Source: Roseibacillus sp.
Lineage (GTDB): Bacteria; Verrucomicrobiota; Verrucomicrobiia; Verrucomicrobiales; Akkermansiaceae
Assembly (NCBI GenBank): GCA_002686085.1
Contig: NZAC01000024.1
Coordinates: forward strand, 1 to 42,827
Reading direction: 5' to 3'
Length of the DNA stretch: 42,827 nucleotides
In this document: piece after piece, positions 15,472-25,319 of the stretch
How the letters are laid out: every line of letters begins with the position of its first letter
Position numbering within the stretch: position 1 is the stretch's first letter
Made by a program: the position numbers and the translations under genes
The notes under the pieces: model-generated
Told to the model about the DNA's origin: nothing
The model's database searches: none
The model's input: the letters and a program-made list of their open reading frames with translations, nothing else

Positions 15472-16956
15472 CTAGCCTCCTATAAGCCAGAGGATGGGAT
15501 TGGGCCAGAATCCGAGGAGGATAGTAAGTGCAGTCAGGCTCAGTATGACGAATCGGCTGATCCGGGGAACTGGAAGCTCTTTCTCATGAGCAGGTTCCCG
15601 CCAGTAGATGGCACGGACGACTTTGAGGTAATAGTAGAAGGAGGCAGCGACACCGATGAAGCCGATGCCAATACCCAGCCAGAGAACCTTGTTGGCGGAA
15701 GCGGAGCTGATCGCCAGTTGAAAAGCGAAGAATTTCCCAATGAAGCCCGCAGTGAGGGGAAGGCCTGCGAGAGCTGAGAGAAGGATCGTGGCACAGACCG
15801 CGAGGGAAGGGTTTCGACGGCCGAGTCCATCAAAAGCTGAGATTTCGTCGCTGTCGTCGGCATTGCGCACGACTACGAGGACAAAAAAGGCTCCCAAGGT
15901 GATCACAAGGTAGGTTGCGAGGTAGAGTGAGACAACCTGATGTGTGCTGAGAGAACCAGCATCGCCAGGATGCCACGCCGCTATGGCCAGAAGGAGAAAT
16001 CCCGCATGGGCGATCGAGGAGTAGGCGAGAAGACGCTTGAAGTTGGTTTGCCCAAGTGCGGCTAGATTACCTACCAGAAGAGTAAGCCCGGCCATGATGA
16101 GGACAATAAGTGTTGTCTGACTTTTTGTGATCTCTGAGTTGAAGAAGGGTTCGAGGATTCGCAGGGCGACGATGAATCCTGCTGCCTTTGATCCAACCGA
16201 GAGAAATGCAGTAATTGGGGTAGGCGCTCCCTGATACACATCAGGAATCCAGAGGTGCATGGGCGCTGCTCCAATCTTAAAGGCAAGGGATAGAAGCATT
16301 AACGAAAGCCCAAAGAACAGAGGCGAAGGATTGGCTGCGAGCGCCGAATCGGGGTCAGAAATTGCAATCCCGATCTCGGCGAGATTTGTGGTATGGGTTA
16401 CGCCATAGATCCAGGCGATTCCATAGACAAGGAAGCCAGTAGACAGGGCCCCGAGGATTAAATACTTCACGCCGGCCTCAAGGGATCCGACTTGGCGACG
16501 CATGTAGGCCACCAGAATGTAGAAAGTGATGGTGACTAGTTCCAGAGAGACAAAAATGGAGACAAGGTCTCTGGCCGAGGCCATCCACATCATGCCCGCA
16601 CACGCAAACACCGGGAGAGCGTAGAATTCACCTGTGCCGTGGTCAGTTCCGGGCTCTTCCGTGAACTGGTTCAAGACCTTGCGGTAATCATAGGCCATGA
16701 GGAGGACTAGGATCGTGGCCACGATGGCAAGAATCTTGAAGAAAACGGCCCAGTTGTCATATATGTAGAAGCGGGCTAACTCAGCATTGTCGGTAGGAGG
16801 AGTAACCGCGAAATAGAGGGGAACAAGAGTAAAGGCGAGCCCTCCTATCGAGACCCTCCGGACCAGTTCTCGACTGACTGATTTTCCAAAAGCCTCAATC
16901 AAGAGCAGAATGAGGCCGAGGATGACGACAGTAGCTTCTAACCAGTAGGCAGGCAT
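15472..16956 (-). CDS. nuoN: NADH-quinone oxidoreductase subunit N
   Basis: Antiporter-like membrane subunit of respiratory complex I, about 494 residues and roughly 14 helices. Landmarks are 'LVSIFVSLELVTITFYILVAY' with the conserved glutamate, 'FKIGAAPMHLWIPDVYQGAPTPI' with the conserved lysine of the discontinuous helix region, and 'LLAYSSIAHAGFLLLAI'. The start is put at the ATG at 16956 ('MPAYWLEATVVILG...'), ten bases after nuoM; an upstream extension to 17112 would overlap nuoM and adds a non-membrane stretch, so it is rejected. It is the last gene of the complex I cluster and faces the HNH gene across 26 bases. Confidence 0.95.
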   Translation of the reverse strand: MPAYWLEATVVILGLILLLIEAFGKSVSRELVRRVSIGGLAFTLVPLYFAVTPPTDNAELARFYIYDNWAVFFKILAIVATILVLLMAYDYRKVLNQFTEEPGTDHGTGEFYALPVFACAGMMWMASARDLVSIFVSLELVTITFYILVAYMRRQVGSLEAGVKYLILGALSTGFLVYGIAWIYGVTHTTNLAEIGIAISDPDSALAANPSPLFFGLSLMLLSLAFKIGAAPMHLWIPDVYQGAPTPITAFLSVGSKAAGFIVALRILEPFFNSEITKSQTTLIVLIMAGLTLLVGNLAALGQTNFKRLLAYSSIAHAGFLLLAIAAWHPGDAGSLSTHQVVSLYLATYLVITLGAFFVLVVVRNADDSDEISAFDGLGRRNPSLAVCATILLSALAGLPLTAGFIGKFFAFQLAISSASANKVLWLGIGIGFIGVAASFYYYLKVVRAIYWREPAHEKELPVPRISRFVILSLTALTILLGFWPNPILWLIGG

Positions 16957-16966
16957 GACGTAATTC

Positions 16967-18520
16967 TCAGTTGGCCAGCATGGCTTGCCGGGGTTGAGGT
17001 TTGGGGTCCGGCAGGAGTGCCGGTTCCAAGGGCTTTTGCACTTCGGAAGGTTCGGAAGCGCCGCTTCCGGAGTTTTCCAGAAGACCGAGAAGGAGATTGG
17101 GAAAGAGTCCAACTATCACCAGAACAAAGGCAAGAAAGATTGCGGGTCGACGGTCTTTGGAGGAAAGATCTTCGGCGTTTTCGATGTGCGATCCCCCCGG
17201 ACCCTGAAAAGTCCTACGGTAGGCTCGCAGCATGTAGACAGCGCTGATCACCAGGCCCCACAGGGCTATAATCGTAGCGATCTGTACTGATCCCAGCCCG
17301 CTGCCTGCCTGCCAGCCCTTGAACCCGGCAATGAAGACCATAACCTCTCCGGCAAAGTTCGCGAGACCGGGAAGTCCTATGGATGCCATGGCCGCGAGCC
17401 CGAAGAGAAATGCCAGCTTGGGTGTGTGGCTAGCCAGCCCTCCGAGGTTTCGCAGGTCGAGGGTCCCCGTTTTCTTCTCGAGACGATCGGTAAGGCCGAA
17501 AAGCATGGCGATGGTCACTCCATGGGCGAACATGAGGAGGATTGCCGCAGGCATTGCCACAGGGTTTTCCGTCTGTGCACCAGCCTCAATCAGAGCAGCA
17601 AAGGCAAGGAAGATGTAGCCCATGTGCATGACGCTTGAGTTGCCCAGCATGAGATCAAGGCGCTTCTGGTTGATGGTCACAAATCCAACCCAGAGTATAT
17701 TGCCGATGAGAAGAACGATAACCAGGTTGAGCCAGTGACTCATCCCCTCTGGAACGAGCGGGTGGAGTCTCAGTAGGCCGTAGAGACCGAATTTCTTTAG
17801 GACGCCGGCATGCAACATGGAAATAGGAGCGGGGGCACTGGCGTAGGTTGGTGCTGCCCATGAATGGAAAGGGAAGAGAGATACCAGAGTGCCAAAGCCA
17901 ATAATGAGAAAGAGGGCGATGCCCGGCTGGTCTTCGGCCGGAATGGATGTCTTGAGCAAGTCCTCGAAGGCCAGGCTGGAAGTTCCGCTGGCCGCTGTGA
18001 GCCAGAGTAGTCCAGCAAGAAGCACGATTGATCCAAACGCCAAGTAGATGGTTGCCTTCCACGCAATGATTTTACGTTCTCCACGACCAAGAATTCCTAT
18101 CATTAAGAAGGTAGGGACCAGTGCGAGTTCGTGAAACGCGTAGAAGAAAAAGAGATCAGTCGAAATAAACGCACCGACAGCCCCTGCCGCGACGAGAAGA
18201 AGAGAGATGTTCCAGAGGCTCTCATGGCGCTTTTTGCAGGAACCGGTACGGGCAGCCGCGAATGCCACTACGACCGAAAGAAGCATCATGATGACGCTCA
18301 TTCCGTCGTAGAGCCCCAGACCGAGACGGATTTCGGGTTTGCTGAGCACAACCGGTGCGATGGATAGTCCATCCCGGATACCCATGGCCCATAATCCTGC
18401 GAGAAGGATACCAGTTGCGAGCATCAGAGCAGTTGCCAGCCTCGCTGTTGCTCCCGGATCCCGACCCCTGAGAATCGCAATGACTCCAATGAGTGGTATT
18501 AAAAGAAGGCAGGCAGTCAT
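16967..18520 (-). CDS. nuoM: NADH-quinone oxidoreductase subunit M
   Basis: Proton-pumping antiporter-like subunit, 517 residues, many membrane helices. Landmarks include 'LFFFYAFHELALVPTFLMIGILG' with the conserved glutamate, 'PFHSWAAPTYASAPAPISMLHAGVLKKFGLYGLLR' (split in the usual NuoM way, with lysines) and 'GNSSVMHMGYIFLAFAAL'. The soluble C-terminus is Pro/Lys-rich. It is six bases from nuoL. Length and motifs are those of normal, intact NuoM. Confidence 0.95.
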   Translation of the reverse strand: MTACLLLIPLIGVIAILRGRDPGATARLATALMLATGILLAGLWAMGIRDGLSIAPVVLSKPEIRLGLGLYDGMSVIMMLLSVVVAFAAARTGSCKKRHESLWNISLLLVAAGAVGAFISTDLFFFYAFHELALVPTFLMIGILGRGERKIIAWKATIYLAFGSIVLLAGLLWLTAASGTSSLAFEDLLKTSIPAEDQPGIALFLIIGFGTLVSLFPFHSWAAPTYASAPAPISMLHAGVLKKFGLYGLLRLHPLVPEGMSHWLNLVIVLLIGNILWVGFVTINQKRLDLMLGNSSVMHMGYIFLAFAALIEAGAQTENPVAMPAAILLMFAHGVTIAMLFGLTDRLEKKTGTLDLRNLGGLASHTPKLAFLFGLAAMASIGLPGLANFAGEVMVFIAGFKGWQAGSGLGSVQIATIIALWGLVISAVYMLRAYRRTFQGPGGSHIENAEDLSSKDRRPAIFLAFVLVIVGLFPNLLLGLLENSGSGASEPSEVQKPLEPALLPDPKPQPRQAMLAN

Positions 18521-18526
18521 GGGTTC

Positions 18527-20365
18527 CTAGCGAGCGAATACGGTGAGATAGATAATCAAGATGATGCCTGCTCCGAAAAGGAATGCATACCCCTGCAGAT
18601 TTCCACTCTGGAGCTTCCGGAAAAGATTGCCGACTCCGGATGCGGTTCTCACCAAGCCCCCGACGAGGAGATTTCCGATAATGAAATCATCGAGGAAGTG
18701 AACAACTATGGCGACTGCGTTCTGGAAGACCCGGACTAGGACCAGATAAACCTCGTCGAAGTAGAACTTGTTGCGGAAAATTTTGAATATTGTGTTTCCT
18801 TCGAGGGGGTCGGCATCCCGGCCCCGGTAGACAAGGATGCCGCTGCCTATTCCTACTAGGAGAGCGGCCAGAGAGATCAGGAATACTGGATTGGCCAGGC
18901 TGAAAGAATGAGAGGGGTGATGAAATGCTGGCGATAATGTTTCCGCGACGGGAGTAAAACCTGCGATAACCGCCATGCAGGAGAGCGCGAACAGTGGATA
19001 GAGCATGAGAGGTGGAACCTCCTTGGCTGCTTGGGCACCATGTCCTCTGCCCTTGCCGAGAAAGGCGACAATGAAGAGGCGCGTCATGTAAAATGGAGTC
19101 AGGGTGGCAACAATGATCGCCAGCCAGAAGAGAACGGGCTGATCGTGGTGAGCCGCCTCAAGAATCTGTTCCTTAGACCAGAAACCGGAAAGCGGGTAAA
19201 TGGCCATAAGAGCCGCGGTTCCAACAGCAAAAGTGACTGTGGTCTTACGCATTCTCTGGAAGAGCCCTCCCATCTTCCAGATGTTCTGTTCGTGATGGCA
19301 CGCATAAATCACTGCTCCCGAGCCAAGAAAGAGTAGAGCTTTGAACCACGCGTGGGTGTACAGGTGAAACATCCCGGCTTCGGCGCTGTGCTCTCCCGCA
19401 AGTCCTACGGCCATCACCATGTAGCCGAGTTGAGAAAGGGTGGAGTATGCCAAGACCCGTTTGATGTCGTCCTGCTGAGTGGCCATCAAAGCGGCCAGAA
19501 GGGAGGTAATCCCACCAATCCACGCTATGGTAGTTCCAGCGAACCCCTCAAAAATTTCGATGCCGGCTGAGAGCTGTAACCGGAACAGCATGTAAACTCC
19601 GGCGGCGACCATGGTCGCAGCGTGAATCAGGGCGGATACCGGAGTGGGCCCTTCCATGGCATCAGGTAGCCAGACGTGGAGCGGAACTTGCGCAGATTTC
19701 CCCAGTGCTCCACAGAAGACAAGAAGGACCGCAATCCCGGTAAGCGTGCTGCTGTTTTGCGCTATCACTGTTGTGCTCTCCGACATCTCCCTGAAGGCAA
19801 AGGTTCCAAGGATGCCCCAGAGCATGAGAATGCCGATCATGAAGCCGAAGTCACCGATTCGATTGACAAGAAACGCCTTCTTCGCGGCTTCAGCAGCTGA
19901 ATTCTTTTGGAACCAATGACCGATGAGAAGGTAGGAGCTGAACCCGACCAGCTCCCAGAAGATAAACATCATGATGAAGTTGCTCGCGAGTACGATGCCT
20001 GTCATCGAAAACATGAAGATGGAAAGTCCGGCAAAATAACGGGCTCGTGCCTCGTCCTCCTTCATATATGCCAGTGAGAAAAGATGAACTAGCAGGCCAA
20101 CACCTGTCACCACGATCATCATGCCGCGTGAGAGGTCATCGATGATCAGACCGATCTCGATGTGAAAGCTCCCAGCCGTTGCCCATTGAACCGCTAAAGT
20201 TCTGTCCTCGCTTCCGAGCATGACAAGTGCAATCACAAAGGTCGTGGCAGCAGATCCCACCGACATTCGGACAGCTATTCCGGCCATCTCCCGCAGCAAC
20301 AGCTGGATCACCGCTGCAGAGCAGAGCGGGAGCAGCAAAATCGACCAGGAGAAAAATTCGGGCAT
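18527..20365 (-). CDS. nuoL: NADH-quinone oxidoreductase subunit L
   Basis: The distal pump subunit of complex I, 612 residues. It has 'FIFWELVGFSSYLLIGHW', 'LHVWLPDAMEGPTPVSALIHAATMVAAGVYMLFRL', 'AYSTLSQLGYMVMAVGL' and 'LYTHAWFKALLFLGSGAVIYACHHEQNIWKMGGL', all classical NuoL motifs. The C-terminal 'NKFYFDEVYLVLV' precedes the last helices, where NuoL has its lateral helix. It is 71 bases downstream of nuoK. Confidence 0.96.
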   Translation of the reverse strand: MPEFFSWSILLLPLCSAAVIQLLLREMAGIAVRMSVGSAATTFVIALVMLGSEDRTLAVQWATAGSFHIEIGLIIDDLSRGMMIVVTGVGLLVHLFSLAYMKEDEARARYFAGLSIFMFSMTGIVLASNFIMMFIFWELVGFSSYLLIGHWFQKNSAAEAAKKAFLVNRIGDFGFMIGILMLWGILGTFAFREMSESTTVIAQNSSTLTGIAVLLVFCGALGKSAQVPLHVWLPDAMEGPTPVSALIHAATMVAAGVYMLFRLQLSAGIEIFEGFAGTTIAWIGGITSLLAALMATQQDDIKRVLAYSTLSQLGYMVMAVGLAGEHSAEAGMFHLYTHAWFKALLFLGSGAVIYACHHEQNIWKMGGLFQRMRKTTVTFAVGTAALMAIYPLSGFWSKEQILEAAHHDQPVLFWLAIIVATLTPFYMTRLFIVAFLGKGRGHGAQAAKEVPPLMLYPLFALSCMAVIAGFTPVAETLSPAFHHPSHSFSLANPVFLISLAALLVGIGSGILVYRGRDADPLEGNTIFKIFRNKFYFDEVYLVLVRVFQNAVAIVVHFLDDFIIGNLLVGGLVRTASGVGNLFRKLQSGNLQGYAFLFGAGIILIIYLTVFAR

Positions 20366-20436
20366 GGCTAAGAGTTCCTAGGAGTTGGGATAAGTTCGAA
20401 GGTTCTTTGATTCGGAGGGTTTCTCTGGTCGAGCTT

Positions 20437-20757
20437 TCATCCTCTCATGGAGGTGAGTTCTTTTACGTCAACTGTCTGGCGAGCGCGGTAGAGAGCAACG
20501 ATGATCGCAAGTCCAACTGCGACCTCCGCCGCGGCAACGGTAATAATGAAAAAGACCAGCACCTGACCGTTGTAATCGGGCAGTCCATTCTCTCCGGTAT
20601 TGAAACGGGAAAACGCTACCAGAGTGAGGTTTGCGGCGCTCAGCATGAGCTCGAGGCACATGAAGATAACGATAATGTTACGGCGAATGAGTACTCCGGC
20701 CAGCCCGATGGCGAAGAGGAGTCCAGAGATGAAAAGGTATTCTTGAAGAGAGGCCAT
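20437..20757 (-). CDS. nuoK: NADH-quinone oxidoreductase subunit K
   Basis: Small membrane subunit, 106 residues with three helices. E36 in '[15 protein letters not shown]' and E78 in '[20 protein letters not shown]' are the glutamates of the proton path known from this family. Three bases separate it from nuoJ, indicating coupled expression. Confidence 0.95.
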   Translation of the reverse strand: MASLQEYLFISGLLFAIGLAGVLIRRNIIVIFMCLELMLSAANLTLVAFSRFNTGENGLPDYNGQVLVFFIITVAAAEVAVGLAIIVALYRARQTVDVKELTSMRG

Positions 20758-20760
20758 CGT

Positions 20761-21393
20761 TTAGCTTTCAGGCCCTCCGGATTTAGATTGTTTCCTCTTC
20801 AAAGAGAGCGCAACGACTCCGACGGTTGCCACGAGTAGAAGGACCCCAATGATCTGCAGAGGAAAGTTGTATCCCGGCGTTCGGATGGAGGCGTTGTCAC
20901 CCTTGTGACCAAAGAGCGTGAGGCCGATAAGGTTTACATCTGGCAGCGATTTTTTTTGTAGGCTGTTGTATATTTCCGATTGGTTGTCCGGGTCGCGCTC
21001 ATGGTCGTAAAAGCTTTCCGCGGCATCTTGGAGAGGAAGCGCTTTCGGGTCCCCACCACGAACTTCAGACAGCACTGTTGATAGTTGGATGACAAAAGAA
21101 AAAGGGATGATTAAGCCCCCTACCAAGATCAGTGGGCTTGATCGCTTAAAGGCAGAGGGGGCCTTCAAATCCAAAAGCATGATGATAAAAAGAAAGAGCA
21201 CCATGATCGCTCCTGCGTAGACAAGGATCTGGATGATCCCCACGAAATAGGCATTCAATCCGATAAAAAGAGCTGCGAGGCCAACGAAGGAGCCGACCAT
21301 GGAAATCGCGGAGCTCACCGGGTTGCGAAAGCACACGAGAGCGATTGCTCCAATGACGGATACAGCAGCGAACGCGTAAAAGAAAACAGGCAT
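20761..21393 (-). CDS. nuoJ: NADH-quinone oxidoreductase subunit J
   Basis: Membrane subunit of complex I, 210 residues, with about five helices. The start 'FYAFAAVSVIGAIALVCFRNPVSSAISMVGSF' and 'FVGIIQILVYAGAIMVLFLFIIMLLDL' are the family signatures. The C-terminal part has a loop of about 70 residues before the last helix. It lies between nuoI (85 bases upstream) and nuoK. Confidence 0.93.
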   Translation of the reverse strand: MPVFFYAFAAVSVIGAIALVCFRNPVSSAISMVGSFVGLAALFIGLNAYFVGIIQILVYAGAIMVLFLFIIMLLDLKAPSAFKRSSPLILVGGLIIPFSFVIQLSTVLSEVRGGDPKALPLQDAAESFYDHERDPDNQSEIYNSLQKKSLPDVNLIGLTLFGHKGDNASIRTPGYNFPLQIIGVLLLVATVGVVALSLKRKQSKSGGPES

Positions 21394-21478
21394 GCCTATA
21401 AGATAAATCCTTCTAGCGTCTCACTGTCCGAGTTTTCCTCAGAGGATTCGATTAGGCCAACAGTAACGGGGTGCCTCA

Positions 21479-22045
21479 TTATTTCAGCTCGTTCCATTTG
21501 TTGACCAAACCTTCCCGAATGCCTCCGATTTCGTATAGGCGTTTCTTGTCGTTGACCATTTCCCCGCGGGTTGTGCCGGTCATAGCATAGTCCTGCCTGA
21601 GGAAAATGGCCTGTTCGGGGCATACTTCCTCACACATTCCACAGTAAATGCAGCGAATCATGTCGATATCGAATTTCTGCGGCGCCTTCTCCACCTTTGC
21701 CCATGGGTCTTCGGACTGGATTTCACCGGGCGTGATAGTTATCGCCTTTGGGGGGCAGATGAATTCACAGAGTTGACAGGAGACGCATCGCTCTCGTTTC
21801 TGTTCATCTGTGACTAGAGCGGGAACTCCTCGATAGTAGTCGGGTAGTTGGTCGTCCCACTTCTGTTCAGGATACTGCATGGTGACTCCCAGGCCGGATG
21901 TTGCCAAGGATTTGCCGCCCTGAGCCTTTCCGCGGAGCGATTCCATGGCGTGCTTTAGCGTAATGATCAAGCCCTTGAGGATCGCTGGCAAATAGAGGTG
22001 CTCATACCAATGCAGCTTCGGGCGTTTGACTTTGACGGTGGCCAT
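21479..22045 (-). CDS. nuoI: NADH-quinone oxidoreductase subunit I (ferredoxin-type)
   Basis: Peripheral-arm subunit carrying two [4Fe-4S] clusters (N6a and N6b) that pass electrons towards the quinone. The two CxxCxxCxxxCP motifs are at C87/C90/C93/C97 and C132/C135/C138/C142. The N-terminal 'YLPAILKGLIITLKHAM' segment is the usual amphipathic anchor. At 188 residues the length is normal. It is encoded 64 bases after nuoH. Confidence 0.96.
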   Translation of the reverse strand: MATVKVKRPKLHWYEHLYLPAILKGLIITLKHAMESLRGKAQGGKSLATSGLGVTMQYPEQKWDDQLPDYYRGVPALVTDEQKRERCVSCQLCEFICPPKAITITPGEIQSEDPWAKVEKAPQKFDIDMIRCIYCGMCEEVCPEQAIFLRQDYAMTGTTRGEMVNDKKRLYEIGGIREGLVNKWNELK

Positions 22046-22109
22046 CAGGAAGGGGAGGTGGAAGATCTTTGGATTTAAATAAAAAAAGGAAGAGGGGATC
22101 GAGGGATAA

Positions 22110-23387
22110 TCATGTAACCTTCGCCTTGCGTTTGATTTCGTTCGCCTTCGTTATGAAGAACATCAGTAAAGCGATGATGATCAGGGCTGGTAATCCGAAA
22201 AGAAACGTGTTGAGGATGCCGATATGTGGGGCTGCCATGATCAGGGCGGCCAAGAAGATGTTAAAGAGAGCTAACTCAAAAAATACGACCCACCCCAATT
22301 TCATAAGTTGGTCGTAACGAAAGCGCGGAACGGTCCAGCGCACCCAGATGAAGAAAATAATGAAGGCTACCGTCTTAGCTAGAAAGGCTCCCATGTGAAT
22401 GAAACCCGCATACCATTTCCAGTTGCCTTCCGCGGTCTGCAGCAACGAGCTATCCAAGCCGAACCCAAGCGACCACCCACCAAAGAATACGGTTACAATA
22501 AGGGCAGAACCAACAATCATGGCTGCATATTCACCCATGAAAAAGAGAGCGAATTTCATGGACGAATATTCGGTGTGATAACCACCGACGAGTTCGGTTT
22601 CGCATTCAGGGAGATCGAAGGGCATTCGATTCGTTTCGGCGAAAATAGAAGTCGTAAATACAAAGAAGGAGATCCCCATGGGCAGGAGGAGGAGCCATTG
22701 TTGCGAGCTGTTCTGCCAGTATCCTTCGTGGATCAGGGTTCCGCTTTCATTCCAGAGTGGGAGGAGAAGCCATCCGTTGGATGCCTGATATGCGACAATA
22801 TCACTGAGGTTGAGTTTTCCAAAAAAGAGGAGAACAGGAATAAGCGAAAGGCCCAGAGCAATCTCGTAGGAGATCATCTGAGCACATGAACGCACCCCGC
22901 CGAAGAATGGATACTTCGAGTTTGAGGCCCAACCTGCAAGAGTGATTCCGTATACGCTGAGGGAAGCAATCGCGAAAATGAACAGCGGCCCGACCCCAAT
23001 ATCGGCAATAACCATCTTAACCTCATATCCGAATATGGTGACGGCACTTCCGAAAGGAACCACACACAGGCTGATGAATGCGGGAGCAGCGGTAAAGGCC
23101 GGCGCCATCCAATAGAAAGATTTTCGGACGTGAGCCGGGGTGAAGTCCTCCTTCAAGAGTCCTTTTATCCCATCGGCGAGGGGCTGGATCAGACCGAAGA
23201 ACTTTAAATCCTTTTTGAAACCAAAAAGAGTGGTGGGGATGCCGACCCTGTTTGGGCCAACCCGATCCTGGAGCACAGCGGATACCCTGCGCTCCGCGTA
23301 AGTAGAGTAGGCCACGAGGGGAAGCACCACCAGAAAGGTGAATCCAAAAATTTTGATGGCGGAGGCGATAATGAAAGCGAGATCCAT
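22110..23387 (-). CDS. nuoH: NADH-quinone oxidoreductase subunit H
   Basis: Membrane subunit at the quinone site, 425 residues. It has 'YAERRVSAVLQDRVGPNRVG', 'GLIQPLADGIKGLLKED', 'YSTYSEYSSMKFALFFMGEY'-like segments (here 'GYHTEYSSMKFALFFMGEY'), 'RMPFDLPECETELVGG' and 'RFRYDQLMKLGW'. These contain the acidic and arginine residues known at the quinone cavity. It is about 100 residues longer than E. coli NuoH, because of a loop near residues 190-225 and a longer section before the final helices; such longer forms occur in related phyla. Confidence 0.96.
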   Translation of the reverse strand: MDLAFIIASAIKIFGFTFLVVLPLVAYSTYAERRVSAVLQDRVGPNRVGIPTTLFGFKKDLKFFGLIQPLADGIKGLLKEDFTPAHVRKSFYWMAPAFTAAPAFISLCVVPFGSAVTIFGYEVKMVIADIGVGPLFIFAIASLSVYGITLAGWASNSKYPFFGGVRSCAQMISYEIALGLSLIPVLLFFGKLNLSDIVAYQASNGWLLLPLWNESGTLIHEGYWQNSSQQWLLLLPMGISFFVFTTSIFAETNRMPFDLPECETELVGGYHTEYSSMKFALFFMGEYAAMIVGSALIVTVFFGGWSLGFGLDSSLLQTAEGNWKWYAGFIHMGAFLAKTVAFIIFFIWVRWTVPRFRYDQLMKLGWVVFFELALFNIFLAALIMAAPHIGILNTFLFGLPALIIIALLMFFITKANEIKRKAKVT

Positions 23388-23405
23388 GGGAATCAGTTCG
23401 AGTAT

Positions 23406-25160
23406 CTAGCCAACAATTTCCCCCGCAGTAATCCGGGCCTTTTCTGACTCAAGGAGAGGGATGCTCTCTCCGGTTTCCACAATAGGGATTCCAAGGTCAC
23501 TGATCTTTGAAAGAGTCAGGTCTTCAAATTCCTCTACCTCGTCTGCGATTTCACCGAAGACCTCCTCCAGCAGGTATCGCGAGGGTTCGTCCGGAGAAAG
23601 GGCCTTAACCAGATCTCGAAGGATTTCCCAATCATCCATTGCTCCGGGCGGTGGGGAAATTGCCTGGTTGAGTCGCTGGAGTCGTCCAGTGATGTTCACC
23701 AAGGATCCTCTTTTTTCAGCAAAACCTGCACCGGGAAGAACAACATCGCTGGCCTTGGCGGTTTTGTTGGTCAGGATATGGTTTGATACGAGAAAATCTA
23801 AATTGGCAAGGTCGTCAGCCTTAAACTGAGCGTCTCCCAGAAGGTCTTCGTAGAAAACAATTAGCGCTTTGATTTTGCCAGTCACCACTCCCTGACGGAT
23901 TGACTCAAGCTTGGCGTAAGGGTTTCTGGAGGCCCAGATCAGCTTTGCGCCTGAAGTGTTGGGATTTCTGTCAGCAGAAATCAGTTTTCCGTCGGACTCT
24001 CCGACCCTTGGAACCAAGGAGAGGAGGTCTGTTTCAAGCGTATCAGCAAGCCGCCGGAGAAGATAAAGTTCCTCGTTTGTCATGCGGCCGGAGCCAATCA
24101 CGGCTATCTCTTCCCCTTTGAACCTGGACAATTCCTCAGCGGTCTTTGCGATTGCACCGGGCCAGTCGGAAATTTCGTGCTTCGATCCGATTTTCACGAA
24201 AGGATCGCCGAGGCGGGTTTCTGCGTGCAGGTAGTGAAAGTTAAGACGGTGACTGTCTGGCATCCATGAGGAATTCACCTCATTGTTTTCCCTTGGAGTT
24301 ATCCGGAAAACTTCGTTGCCCCGGGTCCAGATGACCGTGTTGCATCCTGTGCCGCAGTTTACGTCAATGCTCTTGGTTTCCTTCAGGAACCACACTCTCA
24401 TCTGGAAGCGGAAATCGTTTGAGGTGAGGGCTCCCACCGGGCAAATGTCTGCGGTATTGAGTGAGTAGTTGTTGTCCAGACGACGTCCTGGATGGACTGT
24501 CAGAGTTGTGTGAGTGCCTCGATCTATGAACCCGAGAACGGGATCATCGGCTACCTCATCCATGAAGCGGATACACCGGCTGCACATGATGCAGCGTTCA
24601 TCATCGAGCCTGATGCGAGGACCAATCTCGACATTCTTAGGCTTCTTGACTTTCATTTCCTCAAATCTTGAGGAACCTCGCCCGTGTTCGACAGAGAACT
24701 CCTGAAGGCTGCATTCACCAGCCTGGTCGCAAATAGGGCAGTCGAGGGGGTGATTGATCAGGAGAAATTCCATCACCCCGTTACGGCATTCTTCCACAAG
24801 TTCGCCTGTGGTGCGGATTCCCATGTTTTCAGTAACGGTGTTAGCGCATGCTATAACGGGTCGGGGCATCCATGAGATCTGCTGATAGCCGTCATCCTCA
24901 TAGTGGGGGGATTCACCCGGAGGAGGGCGATTCGGCATGCCCATTTGGACGAGGCACATCCGGCAGTTTCCGGGTGATGAAAGCTTGGTGTGGTAGCAGT
25001 AATGGGGAACCTCTTTTTCAGCAATTTTGCATACCTCAATCATCCGGGTGCCGGCGGGAACCTGAACCCAGGTGCCATCGACCTGCACATTAACCAGACC
25101 TTTTTCTGCAGCGAGGTCCTTGGGCAGCTTTTCAGCGGTTGCTGGAGCGGAGTCTGCCAT
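23406..25160 (-). CDS. nuoG: NADH-quinone oxidoreductase subunit G
   Basis: Large iron-sulfur subunit, 584 residues. Cluster ligands are visible: [2Fe-2S] C55, C66, C69 and C105; the H/C-ligated [4Fe-4S] H137, C141, C144 and C150; and another [4Fe-4S] C190, C193, C196 and C240. A molybdopterin-oxidoreductase-like region without cofactor follows. It is shorter than E. coli NuoG (about 900) and also lacks the extra N7-type cysteine set. The gap to nuoF holds a perfect TGTGA-N6-TCACA palindrome, so nuoG may start its own transcription unit. The start fits the ATG at 25160. Confidence 0.94.
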   Translation of the reverse strand: MADSAPATAEKLPKDLAAEKGLVNVQVDGTWVQVPAGTRMIEVCKIAEKEVPHYCYHTKLSSPGNCRMCLVQMGMPNRPPPGESPHYEDDGYQQISWMPRPVIACANTVTENMGIRTTGELVEECRNGVMEFLLINHPLDCPICDQAGECSLQEFSVEHGRGSSRFEEMKVKKPKNVEIGPRIRLDDERCIMCSRCIRFMDEVADDPVLGFIDRGTHTTLTVHPGRRLDNNYSLNTADICPVGALTSNDFRFQMRVWFLKETKSIDVNCGTGCNTVIWTRGNEVFRITPRENNEVNSSWMPDSHRLNFHYLHAETRLGDPFVKIGSKHEISDWPGAIAKTAEELSRFKGEEIAVIGSGRMTNEELYLLRRLADTLETDLLSLVPRVGESDGKLISADRNPNTSGAKLIWASRNPYAKLESIRQGVVTGKIKALIVFYEDLLGDAQFKADDLANLDFLVSNHILTNKTAKASDVVLPGAGFAEKRGSLVNITGRLQRLNQAISPPPGAMDDWEILRDLVKALSPDEPSRYLLEEVFGEIADEVEEFEDLTLSKISDLGIPIVETGESIPLLESEKARITAGEIVG

Positions 25161-25234
25161 GAGTCAGATGCGTGCGGAACCTTCCATTCGGTTCGGTTGA
25201 AAATATGCATGGAGGAACGAATAGCGACAAGCGC

Positions 25235-25255
25235 ACTTTGTGAAATTTTTCACAA
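25235..25255. promoter_or_regulatory. Crp/Fnr-type palindromic operator upstream of nuoG
   Basis: TTGTGAAATTTTTCACAA (25238-25255) is a near-perfect inverted repeat containing TGTGA-N6-TCACA, the exact spacing and arms of the CRP consensus. It lies 75-95 bases before the nuoG start, in the 159-base gap after nuoF, and 21 bases are identical to the site upstream of nuoD. I infer a Crp/Fnr-family regulator; its identity cannot be seen here. Confidence 0.7.
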
Positions 25256-25319
25256 GCGGCATAAGTTCCTTATTTTCTGTATATTGCATCATTATGTCCC
25301 GTGGGCTTAGGTCCTCGCT

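Noticed and set aside
16957-17112. A 52-codon N-terminal extension of nuoN
   Set aside because: It lies inside the end of nuoM, has no membrane-protein character, and the ATG at 16956 starts exactly where NuoN proteins begin.
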